A stretch of DNA of 50,624 nucleotides from Blastocatellia bacterium (GTDB taxonomy: Bacteria > Acidobacteriota > Blastocatellia > Pyrinomonadales > Pyrinomonadaceae), in contig PMSM01000008.1 in the NCBI GenBank assembly GCA_003168335.1, forward strand, positions 1 to 50,624, written 5' to 3'. Shown piece by piece: positions 15,223-21,843 of the stretch; the stretch's first letter is position 1; each line of letters opens with the position of its first letter. The notes beneath the pieces are model-generated. The model was not told the DNA's origin. It saw only the letters and a list, made by a program, of their open reading frames with translations, and searched no databases. Position numbers and translations under genes: made by a program.

Positions 15223-15786
15223 TTAGTCAGCTTCTTCACGGAATCGCGGTGGCAAATTCCGGAGCTCCTCACGTATTTCCGCTGCCAGCGCGGTCTGCGC
15301 CGCTGGCTCCATGAGTTTCGCCGGCCAGCGATACACCATATCCTCTTCCAACTTGTTATGAACTTCCAAGCGGTCGCGCACCGTGGCAATCAGTTGCCGC
15401 ACACTGTCGATCGCGGCCGTACTATTACCTCCGGCGTTAGTCCGGCAATCGCGCATGATCTTAATAGCAGCGGCCAACTCGTGCATGAAAAAGTCATGGT
15501 CACTGTGGAGTTGCGCGATTACCTCACGCGCCTCAGATACTGTGGGCGTTTCGTCTGCGAGTTCACTGGTGTCGCCGTCGAAAGCGCTGAGGATGGCGGG
15601 AAACAGGTGCAAGTGTTCGCCGCGAATGTGCATGGCCAGGCGCGCCCAGAACAGATCGAGGCGCTTGAATGCGGCCGGCGCGTAGGCCTGGCCAAGCGCT
15701 GCCAGGAGATCGTGCAGCAGTTTGCCCAACGCCTCATGATCCTCGGCGAGTATGCCCTCCGCGTTTTGTGATTTTTCCGATGGCAC
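15223..15786 (-). CDS. Hemerythrin-domain protein (copy 1)
   Basis: 187 residues, four-helix HHE cation-binding fold, expected to bind a non-haem di-iron centre and sense or scavenge O2 or NO. Candidate ligands: His in AEDHEALGKLL, HIRGEHLHLFP, LHSDHDFFMHEL and EVHNKLEEDMVY. The start is GTG at 15786 (GTGCCATCG); no ATG exists nearby. It is a close paralogue of the protein at 43821-44414, with matching sequence throughout and a shared upstream segment. It lies 13 bp before the enoyl-CoA hydratase gene; a functional link to that gene is not obvious. Confidence 0.9.
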   Translation of the reverse strand: MPSEKSQNAEGILAEDHEALGKLLHDLLAALGQAYAPAAFKRLDLFWARLAMHIRGEHLHLFPAILSAFDGDTSELADETPTVSEAREVIAQLHSDHDFFMHELAAAIKIMRDCRTNAGGNSTAAIDSVRQLIATVRDRLEVHNKLEEDMVYRWPAKLMEPAAQTALAAEIREELRNLPPRFREEAD

Positions 15787-15814
15787 GTCGCTAATACATT
15801 AAACTATTGGTTTT

Positions 15815-15845
15815 GTTCGTGCAGTCTCGTGTGATTTCGTGGATC
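15815..15845. repeat. Short dispersed repeat of the TTTCGTGGATC type
   Basis: GTTCGTGCAGTCTCGTGTGA followed by TTTCGTGGATC resembles the inverted pair at 45152-45214. Both sites lie upstream of hemerythrin genes, which may be coincidence because this repeat type is likely common in the genome. Confidence 0.55.
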
Positions 15846-15853
15846 CTCAACGC

Positions 15854-16996
15854 TTACGATTCGAGACCCAGAAACACTCGCATGCGATCCAGCTCAGCTT
15901 CGAGTTCGCGCTTGAAGACGCGATCGCGCGCTGCGGCTCCGGCATACCCGAACTCAGAATTAAGCGCGCCATTTTTCACCGAGAGATTTGCCCAGCCAAT
16001 CACGCGTTCGCGCCAAAGCAAAGGCATAGCGTAGTACCCAAGCTGGCGTTTGGACGCGGGTGTGTAGGCTTCAAAGCGATATACCCAGCCCCACAAACAC
16101 TCGAAACGCGTCCGGTCGCGAACCAGCGGATCGAACGGCGCCAGCAGTCGTACCCTATCCTCCACCGCGTGAAGGCGCGCATTCTCTTTCGCCGGCCAGA
16201 GCCAGTCGACACCATCAACGCGCGCATGCGAGAGCCGCTCTTTGGCTCGCTGCAAAGCGCTCTTCAACTCCGTCTGCCACTGCGGCGCCGCAAAGCGCAA
16301 CCGGCTCACCAGCGACGATAAACTCGGCCCCGGCAACGGCGCGTAAATCCGAACAACCACATCGACCAGCGCATCGATCCGACTACGCCGCTCGAATGGA
16401 TCGGTCAACCCCAAGCCGGAAACGCAGGCATCCCTGCCTGCATTCTCTGGCAGATCGCGCGCGCTATAAACCCGAATCCCCTGCTCTCGCCGCGCCACCC
16501 GCAGCAGCCCGCGATAATGCATCTCGTCCAGCAAATGCGTCGTTGCGTTCGACGACCCGCCCCAATAGTTCGTCACCGTGCCGTGCGAGAAATGTTCATC
16601 CACTTCGCGCGGATGCACTGCGCCTCGTTCACGCACGAACTCGAGCAGGAGTTGCGCTCGCTTCCTTTGTTTAATCGGCCATTTCGATCCTACATCTTCA
16701 GCAGGAACACGTGAGTCCGAGCGCGGATGCATCAGCGCATGTAAGGACTTCGTCACGAAGCCGTAGATGACGAAGAAGTCCTCTTCGATGTCGAGTGTTG
16801 CGTAGCGCCGTTCAAGATCACCGGCATGATAATTCTTGACGCGATGACGAAGAATCAGATCCTGAGCACGCGCTGGTGCGCGAATCGGATCGGCCTGCAC
16901 AAAACCCATGCTGTGAATGGCGCGCTTCAGCGTGGTGGGCTTGGAGAAGTTACGCGCGACAGTAAACCGCCGCAGGTCGTCGAGAGTGATCAGCAT
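15854..16996 (-). CDS. ycaQ: Winged-helix DNA glycosylase, YcaQ/AlkX family
   Basis: 380 residues, typical of the HTH_42/AlkZ-like family that unhooks interstrand crosslinks and removes bulky N-alkylpurines. The catalytic-region signature GFVQADPIRAPARAQDLIL is clear; it has Gln-Ala-Asp, the Q-phi-D form of the YcaQ/AlkX branch rather than the Q-phi-Q of antibiotic-cluster AlkZ. Other conserved parts are YHAGDLERRY, FSHGTVTNYWGGSSNATTHLL, and LLAPFDPLVRDRTRFECLWGW. Start ATG at 16996 begins MLITLDDLRRF, as expected. Monocistronic between a repeat cluster and the hemerythrin gene. Confidence 0.88.
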   Translation of the reverse strand: MLITLDDLRRFTVARNFSKPTTLKRAIHSMGFVQADPIRAPARAQDLILRHRVKNYHAGDLERRYATLDIEEDFFVIYGFVTKSLHALMHPRSDSRVPAEDVGSKWPIKQRKRAQLLLEFVRERGAVHPREVDEHFSHGTVTNYWGGSSNATTHLLDEMHYRGLLRVARREQGIRVYSARDLPENAGRDACVSGLGLTDPFERRSRIDALVDVVVRIYAPLPGPSLSSLVSRLRFAAPQWQTELKSALQRAKERLSHARVDGVDWLWPAKENARLHAVEDRVRLLAPFDPLVRDRTRFECLWGWVYRFEAYTPASKRQLGYYAMPLLWRERVIGWANLSVKNGALNSEFGYAGAAARDRVFKRELEAELDRMRVFLGLES

Positions 16997-17090
16997 GCGC
17001 AGATGTTTTTCAAGGTTCGTAATGTCATGGTGTCTTAATAACCTATCGTGGTTTGTTAAGTAAATGGTTGTAAGAATAACTCGCTAATCC

Positions 17091-17328
17091 CCGCCTGCGA
17101 AGCAGGCGAAAGCATAAAGCCTGGGGCGTGAGCCCTGGGAAAAGGTCGTTTATAAAGTTGGAGCCCGTGATAACGGGCGACAGTAGATTCGATACCGCTG
17201 TCTCCCGTTATCACGGGCTCGGTTGATTTGGTTCTTTGTTCCTGGGGCTCACGCCCAAGGGCGGGGTCCACGTCCGAGCATCTCGGCTGGGGTGCGAGAC
17301 TTTATGCTGTCGCCCGCTTCGCGGGTGG
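17091..17328. repeat. Nested inverted-repeat element, family D copy 1
   Basis: Outer arms: 17091-17136 (contains GGCGAAAGCATAAAGCCTGG and GGCGTGAGCCC) and 17241-17328 (inverted counterpart with GGGCTCACGCCC and TTTATGCTGTCGCCC). Inner arms: 17161-17183 and 17198-17220 form an almost perfect 23-bp inverted pair built on GAGCCCGTGATAACGGG. The same two-level design recurs at 25160-25395. Confidence 0.8.
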
Positions 17329-17330
17329 AG

Positions 17331-17702
17331 CTAGGCGCACGACGCAAGCGCGCCCACCGACGCTCGCCGGCTGCGCGAAACTGCGGGAAAGAATTCAACC
17401 CCAGCTGTAATTTGGAAAACAGAATCCAGACGCGTGACTTCCAGCACCCTGCTTACAAGTTTGGTTACGTTCATGAGTTCGAAGCGGATTCCTTTTGATT
17501 CAGCCTGCTCGCGCAATTCCAACATCACTCCCAAACCGCCGGCATCGACTGTAGTTACCCGCGCCAAATCGAGTATGACCGCGCTGACCTCTGACACGGA
17601 ATGCAAGGCCTTGCGCAGAATCTCCGTCTCACCTTTCACAATTCGCCCCTGCAGGCACAGGACGGCGACAGTTCCCAAATTCCTGGCGTGTACTTTCAAC
17701 AT
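17331..17702 (-). CDS. STAS-domain anti-sigma factor antagonist-like protein
   Basis: 123 residues with a SpoIIAA-type STAS fold. The segment VSAVILDLARVTTVDAGGLGVMLELREQ carries the usual D-(S/T) site region: the phosphoacceptor position is Asp-Ala-Gly-Gly rather than Asp-Ser-Ser-Gly, so a phosphorylatable Ser is missing there and regulation may differ. Known relatives bind an anti-sigma kinase, but none is visible in this window. ATG at 17702 has AGGGAG upstream. A mobile element begins 34 bp upstream of the start codon and separates the gene from its original upstream region, now at 24777 onward. The C-terminal tail runs up to the repeat at 17091-17328. Confidence 0.82.
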   Translation of the reverse strand: MLKVHARNLGTVAVLCLQGRIVKGETEILRKALHSVSEVSAVILDLARVTTVDAGGLGVMLELREQAESKGIRFELMNVTKLVSRVLEVTRLDSVFQITAGVEFFPAVSRSRRASVGALASCA

Positions 17703-17727
17703 AACGATCTCCCTGGTTTGAGTTCAG

Positions 17728-17736
17728 AGTTCAACC
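17728..17736. repeat. Target-site duplication, left copy (AGTTCAACC)
   Basis: The 9 bp AGTTCAACC immediately outside the left terminal inverted repeat recur as the immediate right flank at 24768-24776. The next outer base differs, which fixes the length at nine. Confidence 0.85.
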
Positions 17737-17805
17737 AGCTTTGCCCGAAAGGTCGCTCAACCAATGGACTATTCGGGCAACCACGGTTTCTGCCCGAAAA
17801 GTCAG
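17737..17805. repeat. Transposon left end with three GCCCGAA sites
   Basis: Sites: AGCTTTGCCCGAA at 17737-17749 (forward), ACTATTCGGGCAA at 17768-17780 (inverted), CTGCCCGAAAAGTCAG at 17790-17805 (forward). The shared core is (T/C)TGCCCGAAWAGT. These are probably transposase binding sites; the SWIM finger is a candidate DNA-binding part. Confidence 0.8.
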
Positions 17806-17846
17806 TTTACCTCAAAAAGATTCTAATAGGGCTACCCGGTTGGATG

Positions 17847-17871
17847 TTGTCACTGACGCGGGCGTTAGTGA
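17847..17871. promoter_or_regulatory. Possible promoter with inverted repeat upstream of 17885 gene
   Basis: TTGTCA at 17847-17852 resembles a -35 box. TCACTGACG (17850-17858) and CGTTAGTGA (17863-17871) form an inverted repeat with 8 of 9 matches, 14 bp before the ATG at 17885. It could be an operator; the -10 match (GATAGG) is poor. Confidence 0.4.
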
Positions 17872-17884
17872 TAGGCTGGCGGGC

Positions 17885-18766
17885 ATGCCAAAGCTTCCAC
17901 CTATCACGATTGGCTCTTTCATCCGCGCGGTCTTTCTGCGCAAGTGGGGATCACTCGTGACCGCGCTTTGGAGTCTCGCGGGCGTTCTCGATTATGTCGA
18001 CAACCATAGAGACATCCTCTCGCCGAAATTCAAAGCGTGGTGGGCAACGCTCTATGTCTTACCCTCTTTCGGTTGGCGTACCTGGCTAATGATCGTTATG
18101 GCAATCTTGGCCGTCAGCGCGTTGCAAGGTGCTTATAGCTATGCGCGTAAGTATGATCGGCGCTATCAAGAGCTAATGAAGCATAGACTTACGTTTCAGA
18201 TAGACGAGAAGCGTTCTTTGGCATACGTTCATCAAGAGACGGGAGACCTTACTTGCATTCAGGTCGCGGTCGCGATCCAATTCAAAAATCACGAACAGTA
18301 TCCGATAACATTAGAGGATATTGTCTTAGAACTCTATGAAAAGCCTGACGAAAAGAGCGACGAAAAAGGGTTTGGGACTCTTATGTATGGAGAGCCGTGC
18401 TTTCAAAGACTGGACACACTAGAAGGCCAGGAGTTTAGAGGGCGGACGTTTGATCATGGATTCTCAGATTGGTTTAAGTTTAAGGCGTGGATCGGCATCG
18501 CCAGAGATATAACGCCAGAACAGCTAGACAATTGGAAACACCGTTTGCGCCTTACGATGATAGCGATGAATCAAGAGCCATTGTCAGCAACTCTCTTCTT
18601 TGATTGGGCAAGAACAACTGAGAAGCCAACGAGTTGCTTTCCTGTATGGCCTCGCTCTCTTGCCGTGCCTACGCGACATAACGTCATAGGTTCTTCTAAG
18701 GGCGACGAGGAGGTAGACAGTCAGGGCTTTCAGACTTTCGAAGATAAACCGAAGTCGTTAGACTAA
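17885..18766 (+). CDS. Transposon cargo: membrane protein of unknown function
   Basis: 293 residues from ATG at 17885. The frame is open from 17741, but the upstream part overlaps the transposon end sites and is unlikely to be translated. A hydrophobic stretch at residues 22-38 and a clear transmembrane helix at about 65-86 (WRTWLMIVMAILAVSALQG) are followed by a soluble C-terminal region of about 200 residues rich in beta-type sequence. No catalytic motif is recognised. A membrane anchor with a cytosolic domain is common in defence-system effectors, but nothing here proves that. First gene of the element on the plus strand, facing the minus-strand pair that follows. Confidence 0.65.
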   Translation: MPKLPPITIGSFIRAVFLRKWGSLVTALWSLAGVLDYVDNHRDILSPKFKAWWATLYVLPSFGWRTWLMIVMAILAVSALQGAYSYARKYDRRYQELMKHRLTFQIDEKRSLAYVHQETGDLTCIQVAVAIQFKNHEQYPITLEDIVLELYEKPDEKSDEKGFGTLMYGEPCFQRLDTLEGQEFRGRTFDHGFSDWFKFKAWIGIARDITPEQLDNWKHRLRLTMIAMNQEPLSATLFFDWARTTEKPTSCFPVWPRSLAVPTRHNVIGSSKGDEEVDSQGFQTFEDKPKSLD

Positions 18767-19000
18767 TCGGCGGTGTATTGCTGGCCGGTCGGAAATTTAT
18801 CTGGGCAGTTTTAGATCAACAAGTTTGCGGACGGCTGAGGCCGGGATAGTCATATCACCCATTCCCACTCGACATAGACCAGCCGAAACTTGACTTTCTT
18901 TTTCACTATTTCTTCGGCTTGGTTTGTCGCAAGTCCGACGCGGCCACGCTCTTAACTTTCGGTAGTGCTCCGTTAGAGTGTTGCTGGGAACGGTTCATTC

Positions 19001-19456
19001 TTATTGGAGTTCGCTTGCAGGTTCAATGCCGACTGCGGCGTATCGAGAAAATACGTCTGTGCCGTCCCAATCGCTCGGCATTGTGGAGCGAAGTCCAGAG
19101 GCGTTGAGTCGCGCGTGTTCTTCGTGTGTAACCAGCATGACTCTGAACCACCGAGTCAAAAGTTCGGTTACGGCTGCTTCCGTAAGAGGCTCCATATCCA
19201 TAAGGCGGTTCACAATGGCCATTTGTGGAACTACGTGCTCAACCGCGCACTCTTTCAACGGCTTACCTAAGGCCGCTTTCGAGCGCGGAATCTTGGCCTT
19301 TTGTGACTGGCCATGAAGCCCGAGTGTCTTGTTCTGCCAATACTGGTGCAAGGCGGTTTTTAAGTTGCGGCAGCAGACGTTCCGAGTGAAGCCAAACGCC
19401 TCCGCTTCCTTGGCTTGCTTGACTGCAAATACAATAAACTCGATGTTTGTTTTCAT
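19001..19456 (-). CDS. Transposon cargo: small protein of unknown function
   Basis: 151 residues from ATG at 19456; a TTG at 19468 with AAGGAAA upstream is an alternative start. The sequence has two Cys in VCCRNLKTAL and the segment ECAVEHVVPQMAIVNRL, which faintly recalls the EHxxP of HNH nucleases, but the other HNH residues are not evident. Downstream of the P-loop gene (19514-19981) on the same strand with a 57-bp gap, so the two may be co-transcribed. No function assigned. Confidence 0.6.
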   Translation of the reverse strand: MKTNIEFIVFAVKQAKEAEAFGFTRNVCCRNLKTALHQYWQNKTLGLHGQSQKAKIPRSKAALGKPLKECAVEHVVPQMAIVNRLMDMEPLTEAAVTELLTRWFRVMLVTHEEHARLNASGLRSTMPSDWDGTDVFSRYAAVGIEPASELQ

Positions 19457-19513
19457 CGTTGCAGGCAAAAGAGTTTAGGTTTCCTTACTGCCGTTGCGCT
19501 GTTTAGTGTGTTG

Positions 19514-19981
19514 CTATTTCCATCCGAAATGCGCTCTGACTTTTGCAGCTACCGTATTGGCGGGCATCGCAGGCTCCGTTTCTGAGGCCGTTACTTCCGG
19601 GAACGTATCGATCACGCCTTCTGGTAAAGAGGTAGTAATGCGGGAGGCTGAATCTCCAAGGCAAGCTACTCTGATGATGTGCCAGCCCTTCTTTATGAAA
19701 TACTGCAAGTAAGTGTCAGCGTCTGGATACCCGCGAGCCTTACCGGGCCGAAGCGAAAATATTACGGCTTCGCAATCCTCCGGTTTTACCTTGCCTTCAA
19801 GCTCGGCAGGTGCCGTTTTCTCCTCTTGAAGTGAACTGAGGTGAACGTAGACTCTGATGTTGCTCGAAAGTGTAGCGATTGGTCTTATCCTGCTACTCCC
19901 AGAGCCAGTTAGGCATCGGGTCACAGATGACTTGCCGGAATCGTTTTCGCCGATAATCACGTATGCTTTCATTTCCTGCAT
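19514..19981 (-). CDS. Transposon cargo: small P-loop NTPase-like protein
   Basis: 155 residues from ATG at 19981 (a second ATG at 19972 is equally possible). The Walker A motif GENDSGKSS begins at residue 11 after a beta-strand AYVIIG, as in P-loop kinases and GTPases. A possible Walker B-like strand is AVIFSLRP; no clear Asp-Glu pair follows. About half the length of typical P-loop NTPases, so it may be a minimal nucleotide-binding protein or a compact kinase. It is divergent from the 299-residue gene starting at 20122, with about 140 bp between them for two promoters. Confidence 0.68.
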   Translation of the reverse strand: MQEMKAYVIIGENDSGKSSVTRCLTGSGSSRIRPIATLSSNIRVYVHLSSLQEEKTAPAELEGKVKPEDCEAVIFSLRPGKARGYPDADTYLQYFIKKGWHIIRVACLGDSASRITTSLPEGVIDTFPEVTASETEPAMPANTVAAKVRAHFGWK

Positions 19982-20121
19982 TCTATCATTGATGTAGAAT
20001 CACCTAACACTTTCGGCGCGTCTCAACTCTACCCGGCCAGGTAGAGGACAAGTTGCGATTTCCTGACGCGGCAGACGCGCCGATTACTTTTTCAGGATCA
20101 CGGCTAACAGGAAAGCCGGAC

Positions 20122-21021
20122 ATGCCTAAAGCAAAGAAGACTGATCCCAAGCGCGTCGGGTCTTTACTCCTTCAGTCTCTACAAGAATCCGGGATCGGAG
20201 AGAAACACTCTGAGATCGATTTGCCGTCTACTATTCGGGCCGACACCTTTGCGTACTGGCAGACGATCAATGACGACGATATTGAAGTTGTATTTCTTGC
20301 CGCGCACTGGGCTGGACAGTTGCGTTGTTCGGTCTCCCTGATCTCATTAGCGACTCATGCGGCGCAGATCTTTCGTGATGACGCCAAGGCCGTAAGCGCG
20401 TTAGTGGATGCCCTCAAATACCTCAAGACCACGATGTTTCTGCTCTTGCCTATCACCACTCAAGACATGTTGGTAAGAGCAATCAATCTGCACCCGCTAC
20501 TCAAATCCAGCAAACGAAAGATTGAAGCACTTCGCAAGTTGCGGGAGCTAGTCCAAGATCCAATGATTTCCGATTTTAGGAAGAGGATCACGCGGACGGC
20601 AAAGCAACTTAGAGCGGAAAAGATTTCTTCGGGCGGTAGCGAAACTAGACTGTCGAAAACGGAGCGCCAAATTCTGCACACTAAGTACAACGCGATTTAC
20701 AAGATAGCGAAGGAAATCAGAACCCACCACAACACCACACTTGAAAGGTTTGATCAACGCCATAGGCGAAGCGGCTGGAACTGGGAGGACTGGGAAGAAT
20801 TCTGGGGAAGGTACGCAGGCGATCTGTACGAACATGACGCCGAGTTCCTATTGCTATTTGCGAACCAGGATCGTCCATCTGCCTCTGAAGTTGCTTACAG
20901 GCGACTCGCGGCACAGACCGAGCATACAAGGTCATACGTTGAGCGACTCGTTCTAAAGGCACGCAAAGAAGCCGGAATACCAAAGCGCCGGAAAAAACAA
21001 ACAATCAAACCATCCAAATGA
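20122..21021 (+). CDS. Transposon cargo: alpha-helical protein with basic C-terminus
   Basis: 299 residues from ATG at 20122, chosen for the AGGAAA site 8 nt upstream; an upstream TTG at 20053 is less likely. Largely helical and highly charged. The middle has several basic helices (SSKRKIEALRKLRELV, FRKRITRTAKQLRAEK). The C-terminal region SASEVAYRRLAAQTEHTRSY resembles a helix-turn-helix and ends in a Lys/Arg-rich tail, so nucleic-acid binding is plausible. A Trp-rich segment (SGWNWEDWEEFWGRY) lies at about residue 235. I do not recognise the family. The stop codon abuts the first of two 19-bp direct repeats leading towards the tRNA. Confidence 0.68.
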   Translation: MPKAKKTDPKRVGSLLLQSLQESGIGEKHSEIDLPSTIRADTFAYWQTINDDDIEVVFLAAHWAGQLRCSVSLISLATHAAQIFRDDAKAVSALVDALKYLKTTMFLLLPITTQDMLVRAINLHPLLKSSKRKIEALRKLRELVQDPMISDFRKRITRTAKQLRAEKISSGGSETRLSKTERQILHTKYNAIYKIAKEIRTHHNTTLERFDQRHRRSGWNWEDWEEFWGRYAGDLYEHDAEFLLLFANQDRPSASEVAYRRLAAQTEHTRSYVERLVLKARKEAGIPKRRKKQTIKPSK

Positions 21022-21084
21022 ATGTCAGTTTTTCTCACAGCGTTTTCCCGACAATGAAGCCGCAGAATGAATGTCAGTTTTTCT
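21017..21084. repeat. Pair of 19-bp direct repeats after the 299-residue gene
   Basis: AATGAATGTCAGTTTTTCT occurs at 21017-21035 and again at 21066-21084, 49 bp apart, both followed by a CACAG/GAGAG variant. A degenerate relative (GAATGAAAGTCCGG) follows near 21115. Spacing and number suggest a protein-binding or recombination site; the purpose is unknown. Confidence 0.7.
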
Positions 21085-21294
21085 GAGAGGTAACAGCCCA
21101 TAGTGACCGCAACCGAATGAAAGTCCGGCTATTGGCCTCTGCAAACTCCACACTGAAAATAAGACTGAGAATCCACATACAAATGCGGCGCTTTGGTGTT
21201 TACTTCTGATCATGAGATCGGAGGGCACCGTGAGATGAGAAGAAGAAAAAGTCCTGCTGGGATGCCGACTCGGTAGGGTGTCAAACGTAGTAAA

Positions 21295-21334
21295 GCCTCA
21301 GAGGGCCAAGGCTCGAAACCAAACCCTCTGAGGC
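21295..21334 (+). other. Strong hairpin 21 nt upstream of the tRNA
   Basis: GCCTCAGAGGG at 21295-21305 pairs perfectly with CCCTCTGAGGC at 21324-21334 across an 18-nt loop. No T-run follows, so a simple terminator is unlikely. It would lie in the 5' leader of a tRNA precursor, or could be part of a small RNA. Confidence 0.55.
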
Positions 21335-21355
21335 ACAGGCAAAAACGGAAACTTC

Positions 21356-21439
21356 GGGGACGTGGCGAAACTGGTAAACGCACCGGGCTGTCACCTTGGT
21401 GGTCTTGCGACCTTGTGGGTTCGAGTCCCGCCGTCCCCA
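21356..21439 (+). tRNA. Class II tRNA-like gene with anticodon GUC
   Basis: 84 nt fold into a full cloverleaf. Acceptor GGGGACG/CGTCCCC (7 bp) with discriminator A at 21439. T8 G9, D stem GCG/CGC around AAACTGGTAAA, then A26. Anticodon stem CCGGG/CTTGG (two G-U pairs) with loop CTGTCAC, so anticodon GTC. Variable arm GGTC-TTGC-GACC makes it class II. T stem GTGGG/CCCGC with loop TTCGAGT. The D arm and long variable arm are typical of tRNA-Leu, while the anticodon loop is exactly that of tRNA-Asp, including C38. CCA is not encoded directly after the discriminator. It sits inside the transposon, 98 bp before the RHH-like gene. Confidence 0.8.
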
Positions 21440-21502
21440 AACCATTCTAGCTAAGCGTCGCGAATATGCAAGGGATCGGGCGGCTTTAGAGTCTCTCGCC
21501 AC

Positions 21503-21531
21503 TTGACAACAGATGTACCATATGTTACATT
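21503..21531 (+). promoter_or_regulatory. Promoter with overlapping palindromic operator
   Basis: TTGACA (21503-21508), a 17-bp spacer and TACATT (21526-21531) form a plausible sigma-70 promoter. The imperfect palindrome ATGTACCATATGTTACAT (21513-21530, 16 of 18 symmetric) covers the spacer and -10. The ATG at 21538 lies about 7 nt after the -10 and lacks a ribosome binding site, suggesting a leaderless transcript repressed by its own product. Confidence 0.65.
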
Positions 21532-21537
21532 TGGCAC

Positions 21538-21723
21538 ATGGGAAACAAGGCACTAAACCTAAGAGACCTGCCCGAAGATTTTCTCAGACGGGCGAAGGCT
21601 CAGGCCGCACTAAGCGGAATGACGTTAAAAGACTTCGTGATAGAGGCAATCGAAAAAGCCATGCAGACTAGCGGTCACGAAACGACTCCGAAGGCGCAAA
21701 GCAAGCGCCCGAAGCAGAAATAG
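21538..21723 (+). CDS. Small ribbon-helix-helix-like protein
   Basis: 61 residues. The pattern NKALNLRDLPEDFLRRAKAQ, then AALSGMTLKDFVIEAIEKAM, matches the beta-alpha-alpha layout of Arc/CopG/FitA-type ribbon-helix-helix regulators; the tail is Lys/Arg-rich. Such proteins bind palindromes as dimers of dimers, and a palindrome overlaps the likely promoter just upstream, so autoregulation is inferred. It may also control the transposase and methyltransferase that follow 120 bp downstream on the same strand. No toxin partner with a PIN or RelE fold is visible beside it, so an antitoxin role is not supported. Confidence 0.72.
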   Translation: MGNKALNLRDLPEDFLRRAKAQAALSGMTLKDFVIEAIEKAMQTSGHETTPKAQSKRPKQK

Positions 21724-21843
21724 TTAAGCCCCGCTGATTGCGATAACAACCAGCGAGGCCAATTGAAAACCAAACGCGATTGCTCGCATCGGTCTCAGGT
21801 AAAGATATTGTGAGCCAGTCGCCAACGAAAGGCAAGGATCACA

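Noticed and set aside
17741-17884. The upstream in-frame part of the first transposon gene
   Set aside because: It runs through the terminal binding sites of the element; the ATG at 17885 is followed by sequence with clear protein character, so translation probably starts there.
21356-21439. Reading the tRNA as an ordinary tRNA-Leu or as a selenocysteine tRNA
   Set aside because: The loop CTGTCAC puts GTC, not a Leu anticodon, at 34-36. TCA is only reached by a one-base shift that breaks the 5-bp stem, and the acceptor plus T arm is the standard 7/5, not the longer Sec form.
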